A DNA stretch of 64,000 nt from assembly GCA_020832565.1 (NCBI GenBank), contig JAFIEI010000012.1, positions 1 to 64,000 of the forward strand, read 5' to 3'. How positions within the stretch are numbered: position 1 is the stretch's first letter; each line of letters opens with the position of its first letter. The notes below the pieces were generated by a model. That model was given only the letters and a program-made list of their open reading frames with translations. It was not told where the DNA came from and did not search any database. The stretch is from Salinarimonas sp. Its GTDB lineage: Bacteria > Pseudomonadota > Alphaproteobacteria > Rhizobiales > Beijerinckiaceae. Below, piece after piece: positions 46,418 to 58,400 of the stretch. Both the position numbers and the translations under genes were made by a program.

Positions 46418-49400
46418 TCATGCCGCGCTCCTGAATTCCGCGCGGCTCACGCGGCGCAATGCCGGTGGTGGCGCGATTTCGTTTGAGGGATCCCTGCCCG
46501 CCGGGGTCGGCGCGGGCGCTTCCGGATGCGGCAAAGCGCTTTCCGCCGCCGGAGTTTTCGGCCAATAGACCTTCTCGGCCAGCGGCCTGCCCGGCAGTGA
46601 CAGCCTGCGACCACCGTCGCGGACGAAATCCGGCCAGATCACGGCCCGGCCCGCGAGCCAGTCAAGCGCCTGAGCCTGGAGCGCCGCGCTTTCGGCCCTG
46701 GAGACATCGTTTGCGATGAATGCGTCGGCCTCGGTTGCCTTGCCGGCACGAACGATCGCATCCGCACGCAGTGCAAGGAGCAGGTCGGCGGCGTCTGCGC
46801 TGCGGGTAACGATGAGGGCCACGCGCCAGGACTCTGCTTTGCGCCCGCATTGAAGCGTATGCGCGAGCGCATCGAGCGCCGGATCCGTTTCGGCAATGTA
46901 GGCGGCGAGGCGCCGTGCCTGCTCCACAACGAGGGCGGGTTTGCGCCCCGACAGGACCAGGAGTTGGGGGATGCCTGCCGGAGCGGCGACGGTATCCACT
47001 GCGCGCGCCGGCGCCTCCTCGATCACGAGATGCGCATTCGTCCCGGTATAGCCGAAAGCGCTGACGGCGCCCCGGCGCGTGCGTTCGCCGCGTTGCCAGG
47101 GAAGGGGCCGGGTCGGTACCGTGACCGCAGCCTTCGCGAAATCGACGAGCGCATTCGGCGTATGCATGCCGATATTCGGCGCGATCGCCTCATGCTTCAA
47201 TCCGAGGATGACCTTGAACAGGCTGGCCATGCCGGCAGCGGCATAGCAATGACCGATATTCGGCTTGACCGAGCCGATCGGCAGCGGCTGCGTACGCTGG
47301 TCCGCAAGGGCCAGGCGCAGTCCCTCGATCTCGACCGGGTCGCCGAGGCGGGTCCCGGTGCCGTGGCATTCGAGATAATCGAGATCATCGCCGCTCAGCC
47401 CCGCTTCTCCGAGCACATGGCGGATCAGTCGTCCCTGCGAGAGCGCGTTCGGTGCAGTGATACCGTTGGTGCGGCCATCCTGGTTGATCCCGCTCGCCCG
47501 GATCACGGCATGGATCGGGTCGCCGTCGGCAAGCGCCCGGTCGAGCCGCTTCAGCACGACGACGCCCACACCTTCACCGATGGCGATGCCGTCGGCATTG
47601 TCGTCGAAAGTCTTGCAGCGCCCTTCCGGAGACAGCATGCCCGCCTGGCTGGAGGCAACCTGCTCGTAGGGACCCGGAGCCACGAAGACGCCGCCGGCCA
47701 GGGCCCGGGCGCATTCGCCGGATGTGATGGCGCGGCAGGCCAGGTGGATCGCGACCAGCGAGGAGGAGCAGGCGGTATCCACGGCCAGGGTCGGCCCGGT
47801 CAGGTTGAGCCAGTAAGAAACCCGCGCCGGCAGGGCCGCCGCGTGATTTCCGAGCATCGCCAGCGCTTCGCTCGCCTCGCCGCTCTCGGCGAGAATCGTG
47901 CGGTACGATCCCGCCATCGTCCCGGCGAAGACGCCGCAATCGCTGCCATCGACGCTATCGGTGGCGATGCCGGCATCATCGAGAGCGAGCCCCGCATGTT
48001 TGAGGAAGAGCCGCTGCTTGGGGTCCATCGCCAGCGCCTCTTCCGGCATCAGGCCATAGGCGACCGGATCGAAGGCACCGATCCCGTCGAGTTGACCCAT
48101 CCGGCGGCTGATGGTGCGTCCCCGTTCGCCGGGGCGCGGATCGTAGTAGCGCTCGATATCCCAGCGCTGCGGTGCGATCTCGGTGACCGAGTCGATGCCC
48201 GCAGCGAGATTGTTCCAGAACTGCCCGAGATCGGCGGCACCGGCAAATGCACCGGAGGCGCCGATGATGGCGATGGCGCAATCTGCGGCGTCGATGCCGG
48301 CCGCCGCAGGCTCATCGCGACCGGCCGGCGGCGTGTCCGCGGCAATTTCAACGGCTGTTGCGTTGGTTGCCGGCTCGTCGGTTCCTGACCGGGAAGCCCC
48401 CGCTTCGGCCAGTGCCCGGCTGAGCTGTCGTACTGTGGGGTGGTTGAAGAACCAGGTGGCATCCATGGCGACTGCGAAGCGTCGCGACAGGGCTTCGGCG
48501 CAATCGCGTGCGGTGATGGAATCCATGCCGACGCGATCGAAGGGCATGGTTTCGTCGAGATCATCGGAATCGATGCGTATGACGGCCGCGATCGCTTCCC
48601 GGACGTGCGTTTCCAGGGGAACCGCGTCCGGGGGGGATGCGACGTCCGGGGATGAAACCCGTGCCACGGGCGCATGTGCAGGCCCGGATGCGCTGATCTT
48701 GGCTTCAACACGTCCGGCGACGGCAGCAGCCCCAGTCCCGCCTGCGATATCCGCCAGTCCCGGTCGCTCGTCCAGCCAGACCGGCAGGGCGCGGAACGGG
48801 TAGAGCGGCAATTGCGTGCGCGGGCTTCCCGCCGGCCAGAGCGGATGCCAGTCGATGGCGCGTCCATGGACCCATTGCCGGGCCAGCGCCATGGCCGAGG
48901 GCATGTCGCCATAAGCCGCAGGGACCATTGCAGCCTCGTCCTGCGGGTCGCTGCGCCCGAAGGTGGCAGCGGCGCAGGGCGCGTCGGCGAGCCAGGTCTC
49001 CAGCGCATCATGCAGGTCCGCGCGGCTCGCGACGCAGAAGGCGATGCGATGGCGCAGGGGCTCGCGGTGCAGCTGGCTCGTCGCGGCGATCGCTGCGAGC
49101 GTGCCGATCGTGTCTTCGGCAATGCGTTGCTTCAAGACCAGACACAGCTTGCGCAAAGCGGCTTCGCCGGAGGCCGAGAGTGTCACGATCTCGATGGCGC
49201 GCCCGGATTGCCGCGGTGAGGCGGGCCTCGCCGCAAGCGTTGCTTCAGCTGTCCTGGGCGGCTCCTCCAGAATGACGTGGACATTGGTCCCACCGGCACC
49301 GAAGCCGCTGATGCCCGCCCGCAGGATCGCCTGCTCGGATGTGGCCGGCTCCCACGGGGTGAGGGTCTTCGGAATGCTGATTGTACTGTCTTCGAGGGCG

Positions 49401-52400
49401 AGACGCGGGTTGAGCGGCTCGCAATGGATCGCGGGTGCGAGGCTGCGATGGGCGAATTGCCCGATCACCTTGGCGAGAGACGCCATCCCGGCCGCGGCCT
49501 CGGCATGGCCGATATTGGCCTTTACCGATCCGATGCTGAGCGGAAAACTGCCTTGTTCCATATAGGCGCGGCGCAGCCCGTCGATTTCGATCGGGTCACC
49601 CAGGGCCGTGCCGGTGCCGTGAGCCTCGACATAACTTACGCTGCCCGGTGCGATTGCCGCATCCGCGAGCGCTGCACGGATGGCCTCGGCCTGCTTTTGC
49701 GGGCGCGGTACGGTAAACCCGTTGGCCCGTCCGCCATGCGAGACACCGATGCCGCGCACCAGCGCATGGATCCGCTCGCCCGCGGCCTCGGCCTCCGGTG
49801 CGCGCCGCAGCACGACGATACCGGCACCCTCTGCGGGCACATAGCCGTCGCCACCATCGGCGAAGGCGCCGCAGCGCCCCTGTGGCGAGAGGAAGAGCCC
49901 CTGCTGCAGCTGGTGATATTTGAACGGATGTACCGAAACATTCACCCCGCCGACGATGGCGAGTTCGATCTCGCCCTGGCGCAAGGCATCGCAGGCGAGC
50001 TTGAGCGCCATCAGCGACGACGAGCACATCGTGTCGAGGGTCAGGCTGGGACCACCCAGATCGAGCAGGAAGGAAAGTCGGTTGGCGATAGCGGCGAGGG
50101 TGGCATTGGCATAGGTATCGGCTGTTCCCTCGCGCCAATGGTCGCGGGCGAGCAGCTGATACTGGTTCCACATCGCGCCCATATAGACACCGACCGGGCG
50201 GCCCGCGAGCGTGGAGGGTACGATGCCGGCATCTTCCAGCGCGTGCCAGGCGGTCTGCAGGACGATGCGTTCCTGCGGGTCCATCGCACAGGCTTCACGA
50301 TGCGAAATGCCGAAGAACGGGTAGTCGAAATGCTCGATTCCTTCGAGAAATCCCCCCTTCATCGCCTCGGTATCCGTTTCGGCGGCAAAGGCGCGCCAGT
50401 CCCAGCGTCGCTGCGGAATCGGCTGCACGGCATCGCGGCCCTCGGCGAGCAACGACCAGAATTGCGTCATGTCCTCGGCGCCGGGCATGCGGCAGGCCGT
50501 CCCGATGATCGCGAGATCGGGGCGCGTCGATCCGAAACGGTAGCCGCGATGTGTGCCGGAGCGCATGCCCTTCGCGACGGAGGTCTGTGCCGCCGTGGCC
50601 TGTGCCGGCGTGGACTGTGCCGGCGGGTCATCGGCTTCGCGCTGCTGTGGAGCATGCCTTTCGAGATCAGTCGCCAGCGCTGCGAAATCGCGGAAGGCGT
50701 AGAGCAGGGTTGCCGGCAACGCGGTGCCGCAGGCGGCGGAAAGGCGCGCGGCGAGCCCCGTCGCATCGATGGATGACAGACCGAACTGGTCGATCGGGCG
50801 GCGCCAGTCGAGTTGCTCCGGCGCGAGGCGGATCTCTTCGGCGAGCGCCTGCGCCACCCATTCGCGGGATATGCGCTTTGCGTCATCCTTCGATCGATCC
50901 GATGGATTCGCGGCGATATGCTCGATCTTCGGCGCCGTATCGGTCGCGACCTTTGCCGGGTTCCGTGCCGCCGGCGCGGCTGCCGGGTCCGGTGGTGCGA
51001 TCCCCGCTTCGCGCCCGGCCAGCCAGCTCTGAATGCGCTGCGGATCGCCGAAGCTGACGAGATGGCTGCCGGAGGGGCCCGCCATCAGCTCATCGAACAG
51101 CGCGATCCCGGTCGCCGCGGGCATGGGCTGCAGGCCGTAGCGCTGGTCCATCGCCGCGACCATGGCCGGCGCCGGCTGCATGCCGAGATTGCGCCATAGC
51201 GGCCAGGACAGATGCACCACCTTGCAGCAATCACCGAGGCCCGCCGACAGCGCAGCATCCATATAGGCATTGGCGTAGGAGTAATCGCTCTGCCCGGCAT
51301 TGCCGAGATAGCCGGAAACCGATCCGAATCCCGCGACCCAGCGCGGCGAAAAGGCGCCGAGCAAATCGGTCAGAGCCAGCGTGCCGGCAACTTTCGGTGC
51401 GAGAACCCGTGCGAGGGAATCGGCGTTCTGTTCGACGATCCAGGCGTCTTCCGTGATGCCCGCTGCATGGATTGCGCCGTCGATGCGCCCATAGCGCATT
51501 CCGATCAGGCGCCGCAGCCGCCGGAGTGCCTGCGGGTCCGTCATGTCGGCGCGGTAATAGACGGCGTCGCTGCCCGTGTCGCGCAACTGCGCAACGAAGC
51601 GCCCGACCGCCTCATCGGCTCTGCTCCGGCCCACCAGCACGACATGGGCGCCGTGCCGCTCGGCGAGATGTCTGGCGAAGACGCGGCCGAGCCCGCCAGC
51701 ACCCCCGGTGATCACGACGACATCGCCCTTCGCCGAGAACGGTTCGGTATCGGTGTCGGCCTGGTTGCGCGGGCGCGAACCCGGTTCGTGCCAGTTGCCG
51801 TCGCCCGAGCGGCTTGCCAGGATCGCCCGGCGCAGCCGGGTCGCGAGGAGTTCGGTCAGGGTGAGGGGGGTGTGGCTGACGCTGATGCGACCGCGATATC
51901 GCGGAATCTCGTCCGTGAGCGCGGCAAACCATGCGCGAAGCCCAGCAAGATGCGGCGTGTCCGCATCGGCATGGATGAGCAGGTCGAGTGCTGCAATTCC
52001 GGCTTCCCGCGCCCGGTATACCAGCTGCCACAGATTCTGCAGCGACGTGCCGGCGGCTGCCTGCGCGCCGATGCATATGGCAAGATGCGTCGCAGCGGAC
52101 GGCAGGGCTGCACAGGCCGCCTCGGTATCGCCGGTTCTGGCGATAAGGCGAAACCCGCTATCGGCAGAGGCGCCCTGTGTCGATGCGTCGGGCATGTCGC
52201 CGATACAGATGACGGCAGGGTACGAATGACCTTCGGTTTCGGGGGGGACAACCTGGTTCGCCGATAGTGATATGGCGGTGCGAGTCAGAATCAGCGCCTG
52301 ATCGCGCATGGGCGCGATGCGCTGCGCGGCAAGATCGGCCTGCGCGCTGCGCACGAGCGCGCCCTCTGCATCGAGCCAGCGCAGGGTGAGATGTGCATTG

Positions 52401-55400
52401 CCCTGCCTGCGGAGATCCAGAGCGGCGCGCAGAATGTGCGCCGGGTTCTTGCCATATGGCGGCGAGACCCCGATCCGCACCGGGAACCATTGCTGCGCCG
52501 GGTCTTGTGGCAATAGCGGCAGTGCCGCTTGCAGGCCGGCATCGATAATGCCCGCCTGCATGCTCTCGGGCGACCAGGGATCGTCGCCTGCGAGCGCTTG
52601 CAGTTGCGCAACCGCCGTGCGCTCCCTGTAACTGAGCGAGGTGATCGCGCGGTAGCGCGACCCGTAATGATATCGATCTGCCGCAAAATCGGCGTAGAGC
52701 CGGTCTCCGCTGATGGTCTGCGCGTTCGCGCCGTCATGTTCTTCGCTGGCCGATTCGTCGGCGATGCCGGGCTGGTGCGGGCTGCGCAAATAGGCTCGGG
52801 CCTGTCCATGAACGATACCCTCCACGCTGATCGTCAAAGCAAGGGTGTTGCCCTCGGGCGTGACCTCCACCTCGCAGTCGAGATCGCCCTCCAGCAGCCA
52901 GGGGCGCGTCACGTCGAGGGTGACTTCGCGGGAGGCGTGGGAATCGTCGAGAGGATCTGCGCGGTCCAGAACCGCTTCGGCCAGCCGCAGCATCAGGGCG
53001 AGAGAAACCTGCCGCGCCTCGCCGATCACGTGGTCGACAATGGCGGGATGTCCTCCCGCGAGCCTGACACGATAGATCTGGCGATGCAGGTCGGACAGGT
53101 TGGTGATGCTGCCCGCATGGCGTGAGAGTCCGTGATCGACGAGATACGGGCGGCGATCGAACACCGATCCGGGAAGCGAGAGGCGTTGCTGGCCCGGCGC
53201 GAAGAGCAGGCGCCAGTCGACATTCACGCCGCTGCTCCAGAGCTGGCCGAGCTTGCCGAGTTTGCGTTGCTCGATCAGGCCGGAGATCAGCGTACGCCCG
53301 TCGGTATCGTCGAACAGAAAGTTGAGTTCGCCGTGGGCGGCCTCGATCGGCAGGCAGATACCGGGGCTGTCCGACCCGCCCGCCAGATACGCCTCGATCG
53401 ATGCGCGCAAGGCCGCTGTGCTGCGACAGACGAAGGCTATGCGGCAGGGCTGGTCTTCCCGTCCCAGTGCGAGGGTGGCGGCGATGGCGGCGGGATCGGC
53501 ATCGGCGTTCTCGCCGAGCCAGCCTGCCAGCACGCGCAATTGTGCGTCGAGGGCGGAGCGGCTGCGTGCGCTTACCGGCACCAGCCGGGGTGCATCCTCT
53601 GCCGCCTGCGGCTGCAATGCCGGCGCCGAAGTCAGGATCGCATGGGCATTGCTGCCCCCCGCCCCGAATGCGCTGACAGCGGCGAATTTTTGTGCGCCGG
53701 GCAGCCAGTCGCTCAAGGAGTCGACCAGCTTGAACGGTTTTTCGGCAAGCCCGAGTGCAGGGTTGAGCGAGTCCGCATGCAGGGTTGGTGCAAGCTTCTC
53801 GTGGCGCAACTGCAGCAGGACCTTGATCAGCCCTGCCAGCCCGGCAGCTGCCTCGGCATGGCCGAGATTCGACTTGATCGAGCCGATGCTGCAGCCGGGA
53901 TGGCGCCCCGCTGCGCTCAACGCATTCTCCAGGCCTTCGAGTTCGATCGGATCGCCGAGACGGGTGCAGGTTCCGCTGGCCTCGACATAGCTGATGCGAT
54001 GCGCATCGATGCCGGCTTCCGCCAGCGCCTGTTGGATCACGGCCGTCTGGGCCGAGGCGCTCGGTGCGGTGCTGCCGTTCGCCGCGCCGTTGTGATTGGC
54101 CGCGCTTCCGAGGATCACGCCGTGGACGGGGTCGCCCTCGGCAATCGCACGCGAAAGCGGCTTCACCAGGATTCCCGCAACGGCCTCGCAGGGCACGTAG
54201 CCATCCGCCTGTGCGCCGAAGGCCGCGCAACGACCGTTTGCCGAGAGGTAGCCGTCCTCGTTGAGGGTGCGGTATTTCAGAGGATGCAGCGACAGGTTCA
54301 CGCCGCCGACGAAGGCTGCTTCGCAATCGCCTGCGGCAATGGCGCGCCGTGCCAGATGCAGGCCCGTGAGGGCGCCCGAACACATCGTCTCCAGCGCGAT
54401 GCACGGGCCGGTCAGGCCGAGCATTCCCGAGATGCGGCTCGCCGTCGCGGAGAGCATCGACTTCGTCGTCTTGCGCCGGCCCTCCAATGCCTCGTCGACA
54501 CCGAAATGCTGGTAATGCTGCCACATCGAGGCGACGAAGACACCGACGGGTTTTCCGGAAAGCCCCTTGCGGGAATAGCCTGCATGTTCAGCGCAGCTCC
54601 AGGCGGTTTCGAGCATCAGCCGCTCGGCGGGATCAGCGCGTTCGGCCTCTGCCGGGGTCATGTTGAAGAAGTCGGCATCGAACCCGGCGACGTCATCGAG
54701 GAACCCGCCCCTGAAGGGGTGCCATACTCCCGCTTGATCAATGCTTCCGTCCATCCCGGCAGGCCAGCGGTCGCGGGGTACCGGGCCGACGGCATCGAGC
54801 CCGTCGGCGAGGTTGCGCCACAGGATATCGATATCCTCGGCCTGCGGGAAACGCCCCGCCAAACCAATGACGGCGAGCGGCTCCGCCTCCCCCGCACGGG
54901 CGGCAGCAACGCGGTTCGACGCGATGCCGCGCAGGGCGCTTGCCGCGCTGCCGCGCCCGGGACGCACCGAGCGCAAAGGTTGTTCGGCATCACTGGTCGG
55001 CGCAGACCGAGCGGGCTCCCGACGTGACGCGGCGGCTGCATTCGCGCCGGCCTCGGGCGTTTCGTCGCTCAGAAGCATCTTGCGCAGGGCCGGGGCGTAG
55101 CCGGCGATCATCCAATCGGTCATTTCCCGAATGCCGGGATGTTCGAAAAACAGTGATTTCGGCAGGGTCCCGAGCTTCTCCTCGAGCCGGGCGGTCATGT
55201 TCATGACCATTACCGAATCCACCCCGAGTGCAACGAAACCGTTGCCACGCCGGATATCCTGTGCCGCGAGGCCGGATTCGGTGGCGAGCATGGTGCACAG
55301 CATGCTGCGCACGGCCTGCCTGAGATCATCGTCATCGACCGCATCCGCCGATGCGCTAGGCGCTTCGGGAGCCGCCTCGGGCAGCACCGCCTCAACTGCA

Positions 55401-58400
55401 CCGGCAGCTTGCGCCGCCGCCCCGCCGCGCGCCTTGAGCGTGAAACGTTCGACCTGCCACAGCACCTGCCCGTCATCGTCCAGCAGGGTGATGGCATAGG
55501 AACGTGTCCGGGTATCGGAGCCGGTGCTCTTGACCCGCGCGAACGTCGCGGCGCCCGGATCGGCGTGCCAGACAATGCCGGAGAAGGAATCGGGGAGCCA
55601 GACGGTCACGTCCTCGGTAATGGCGTCATCGGCGAGTGCCACGGCCTGCATGGCGGCATCCATGCACAGGATCGCGCCGCGCCAGCCTTCATCCTGCGAC
55701 GGCCGCAGAGCCGCCACGATGTCACTGCCCGCTTGCCGGCGCTCGAGAAGGCGTCGGAACGGTGTGCCGTAAACGAGCCCGCGCGTCGCGAAGGCATCAT
55801 AGATTTCCAGGCACGCTTCGCCGGGTCCGGCCGGCAAATCCTGCGGTGAGGGAGCGGGCTTTGCGGCTTGCGTGTCGAGCACAGCCTGCATCACCAGCGG
55901 GCCGTCGGGCCCTGCGCGCAGCTCGACGACATGTGTATCGCCATGGGCAAACAGTTCCGTGCGCAACAATTCCGACTGCCCGGCTCTGAAGGGCTGTCCG
56001 ATGCGTGCATCGCGGATCTGCAGGGGCTGATCGGGCAGGTGTCGCGCGACCGCCGTGACGATGCAGGCGAGCATCATTGCCGCCGGCATCAGCGATTCAT
56101 CAGCGATCCGATGCATGCCGAGCAGTGGCTCGGACTCGTCCAGGATACTGTCATAGGCGACGATACCCGGCATTGTCGGCTGCAGGTGCTGAAGCAAGGG
56201 GCATGCGATTGCGGTTGCCGATGTGGCGGCGGTTTCGGTGACGCCTGCGACCGGCAGCCAATGGCGCTCACCCGCGAAGGGATAGACCGGGATCGGCACG
56301 CGGGAAGCGGGCAGATCCGCAACGGTCGTGAAATCCGCGCCGGCGAGATAGCCTTCAGCCTCGTTGCGCAGGGCCTCGGGGAGGGCGTCGTCGTCGCATA
56401 GCAGCGTGCCGGCTTCGCCTCGGTCCGCGCGCCAGCGCCGCAGCAGGGACAGGGCCTCCCCGGCATCCGCCGCGATCACGGCGAGGCGCTGCGGCCAGCT
56501 TTCGCGTGCGACGATGCTGGTCGCGGCGATCAAGGCGAAGGGATCGTGCTGCGGTCCGTCAAGGAAACCGATCCAGGCATCGACATAGCGTGCGAGGCCG
56601 GCATCGTCGCGGGCCGAGATCACCAGAAGGCGCGGCTGCGCGTCGTTCCGGCTCGAGTGCGCACGCGGCGGGGGCTCTTCCACCACGAGATGGGCGTTCG
56701 CTCCGCCGGCGCCGAAGGCGGAGATCCCGGCGACGCGTTTGGGGGCGCAATCGGGATCGCTATGCTCTGCCTGCGATCCCTGAGCCGCGACCCGCTTCCA
56801 GGCGGCGGCTTGCGTTTGAATCCGGAACGGTCCGTCTTCGATGGCGAGTTTCGGATTCGGCTCCTGCGCATGCAGGCTCGGCGCCAACATGCCGTGTCGT
56901 ATCTGCAGGACGACCTTGGACAGGGCAGCGATTCCCGCCGCGCCTTCGAGATGCCCGATATTCGACTTCACCGAACCGATCGCGCAGGGCACGGCAGCGC
57001 TCTCGCCGAGAGCCTTGCGCAGACCGTCGATCTCGATCGGGTCGCCGAGCGAGGTCCCCGTGCCATGCGCCTCGATATAGCTGACCGGAGCGGTGGCGCC
57101 CGCCTCGGCATGCGCTGCGGTGATCACCTTCGCCTGCGCGGCGGGGTTGGGAACGGTCATGCCCGCGCCGCGACCGCCGTGGTTGATCGCAGAGCCGGTA
57201 ATGACCGCGAGTATCGGATCGCCATCCGCCTGTGCCTGCGCCAAAGGTTTCAGGATGACGGCGCCGACGCCCTCGCCGGGAACGTAGCCGTCCCCGCCGG
57301 CCCCGAAGCTGCGGCAGCGACCATCTGCCGCGAGCATCCGGTTCTGACACAGGAAGCGATATTTTTGGGGGTGCGACATCAGATTGACGCCCCCCGCTAT
57401 GGCCATGCCGCACTCACCCTTGCGTAGGCTCGCGACGGCGAGATGGATCGCCGAGAGCGCAGAGGAGCACATGCTGTCGACGGCGAAGCTCGGCCCGGCA
57501 AGGTCGAGGGTATAGGAAACACGGTTTGCGATCGCTGCGAAGATCGAGGCTGCGCTCGCTCCGGGCTCGGTCGTGGCATGCAGCTGGTACTGCCCCCACA
57601 TCGTGCCCACGAAAACGCCGGTATCACTGCCAGCGAGCCGGCGCGGATTGTGCCCGGCGGCTTCGATGGCTTGCCAGGCGATTTGCAGGAAGCGCCGTTC
57701 CTGGGGATCGAGAACGGCGGCCTCCCGGGGTGGAATGGCGAAGAACGCAGCGTCGAAGCGATCGTGATCGGCGATGAACCCGCCTTCGCGAGCGTAGATC
57801 GCATCCGCATCGGGTAAAGCGTCGGCATCCCAACGCTCCTTGGGCACCGGCGTGATGCAATCGCGCCCGGCCATCAGATTGTCCCAGAAGGCGGCGAGAT
57901 CGCGGGCGCCGGGATATTCACCGGCAAGCCCGACTACGGCAATCGGTTCAGCCGCCGATGCGGGGCGCGGCTCGGGATAAGCCGAGGTTGCGGGTCTTTC
58001 TGGACGCACGGCGATTCCGGCACCGGGAGCCAGGCCGGAGGTGGTGAGGTGCGCGCTCAAGCGATCCGTAGCAGAGGGATCGAGCCACAGCGGTGTCACA
58101 TCCGTTTCGTCCCCGGTCGCTGTGATGGCTTCGAGGAAGGCTCGGGTTGCGATACCTGTCGGCAGGGCCCCGAGACCCGTCTCCCGGTCGAGCTGGCGCA
58201 ATCTCTCTTCCGGCGGTACCATCGCACCCTCGGCCCAGAGCGGCCAGTGGAAGCATAGGCTGCGCCCGTATCCGTCCCCGCGCGCGACGCGACGTGCGCG
58301 CCGCGCCATCAGACCGGCGACGGCGCCGTTGGCGAAGGCGTAGTCGGACTGTCCGAGATTGCCGGCAAGTCCGCTGATCGAGCCGCAGACGCTGAAGAAA

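Noticed and set aside
55430-56220. Calling this DH-like domain a pyran synthase
   Set aside because: Motif is altered but DxxxQ is retained; motif reading alone cannot separate PS, DH and isomerase-type domains.
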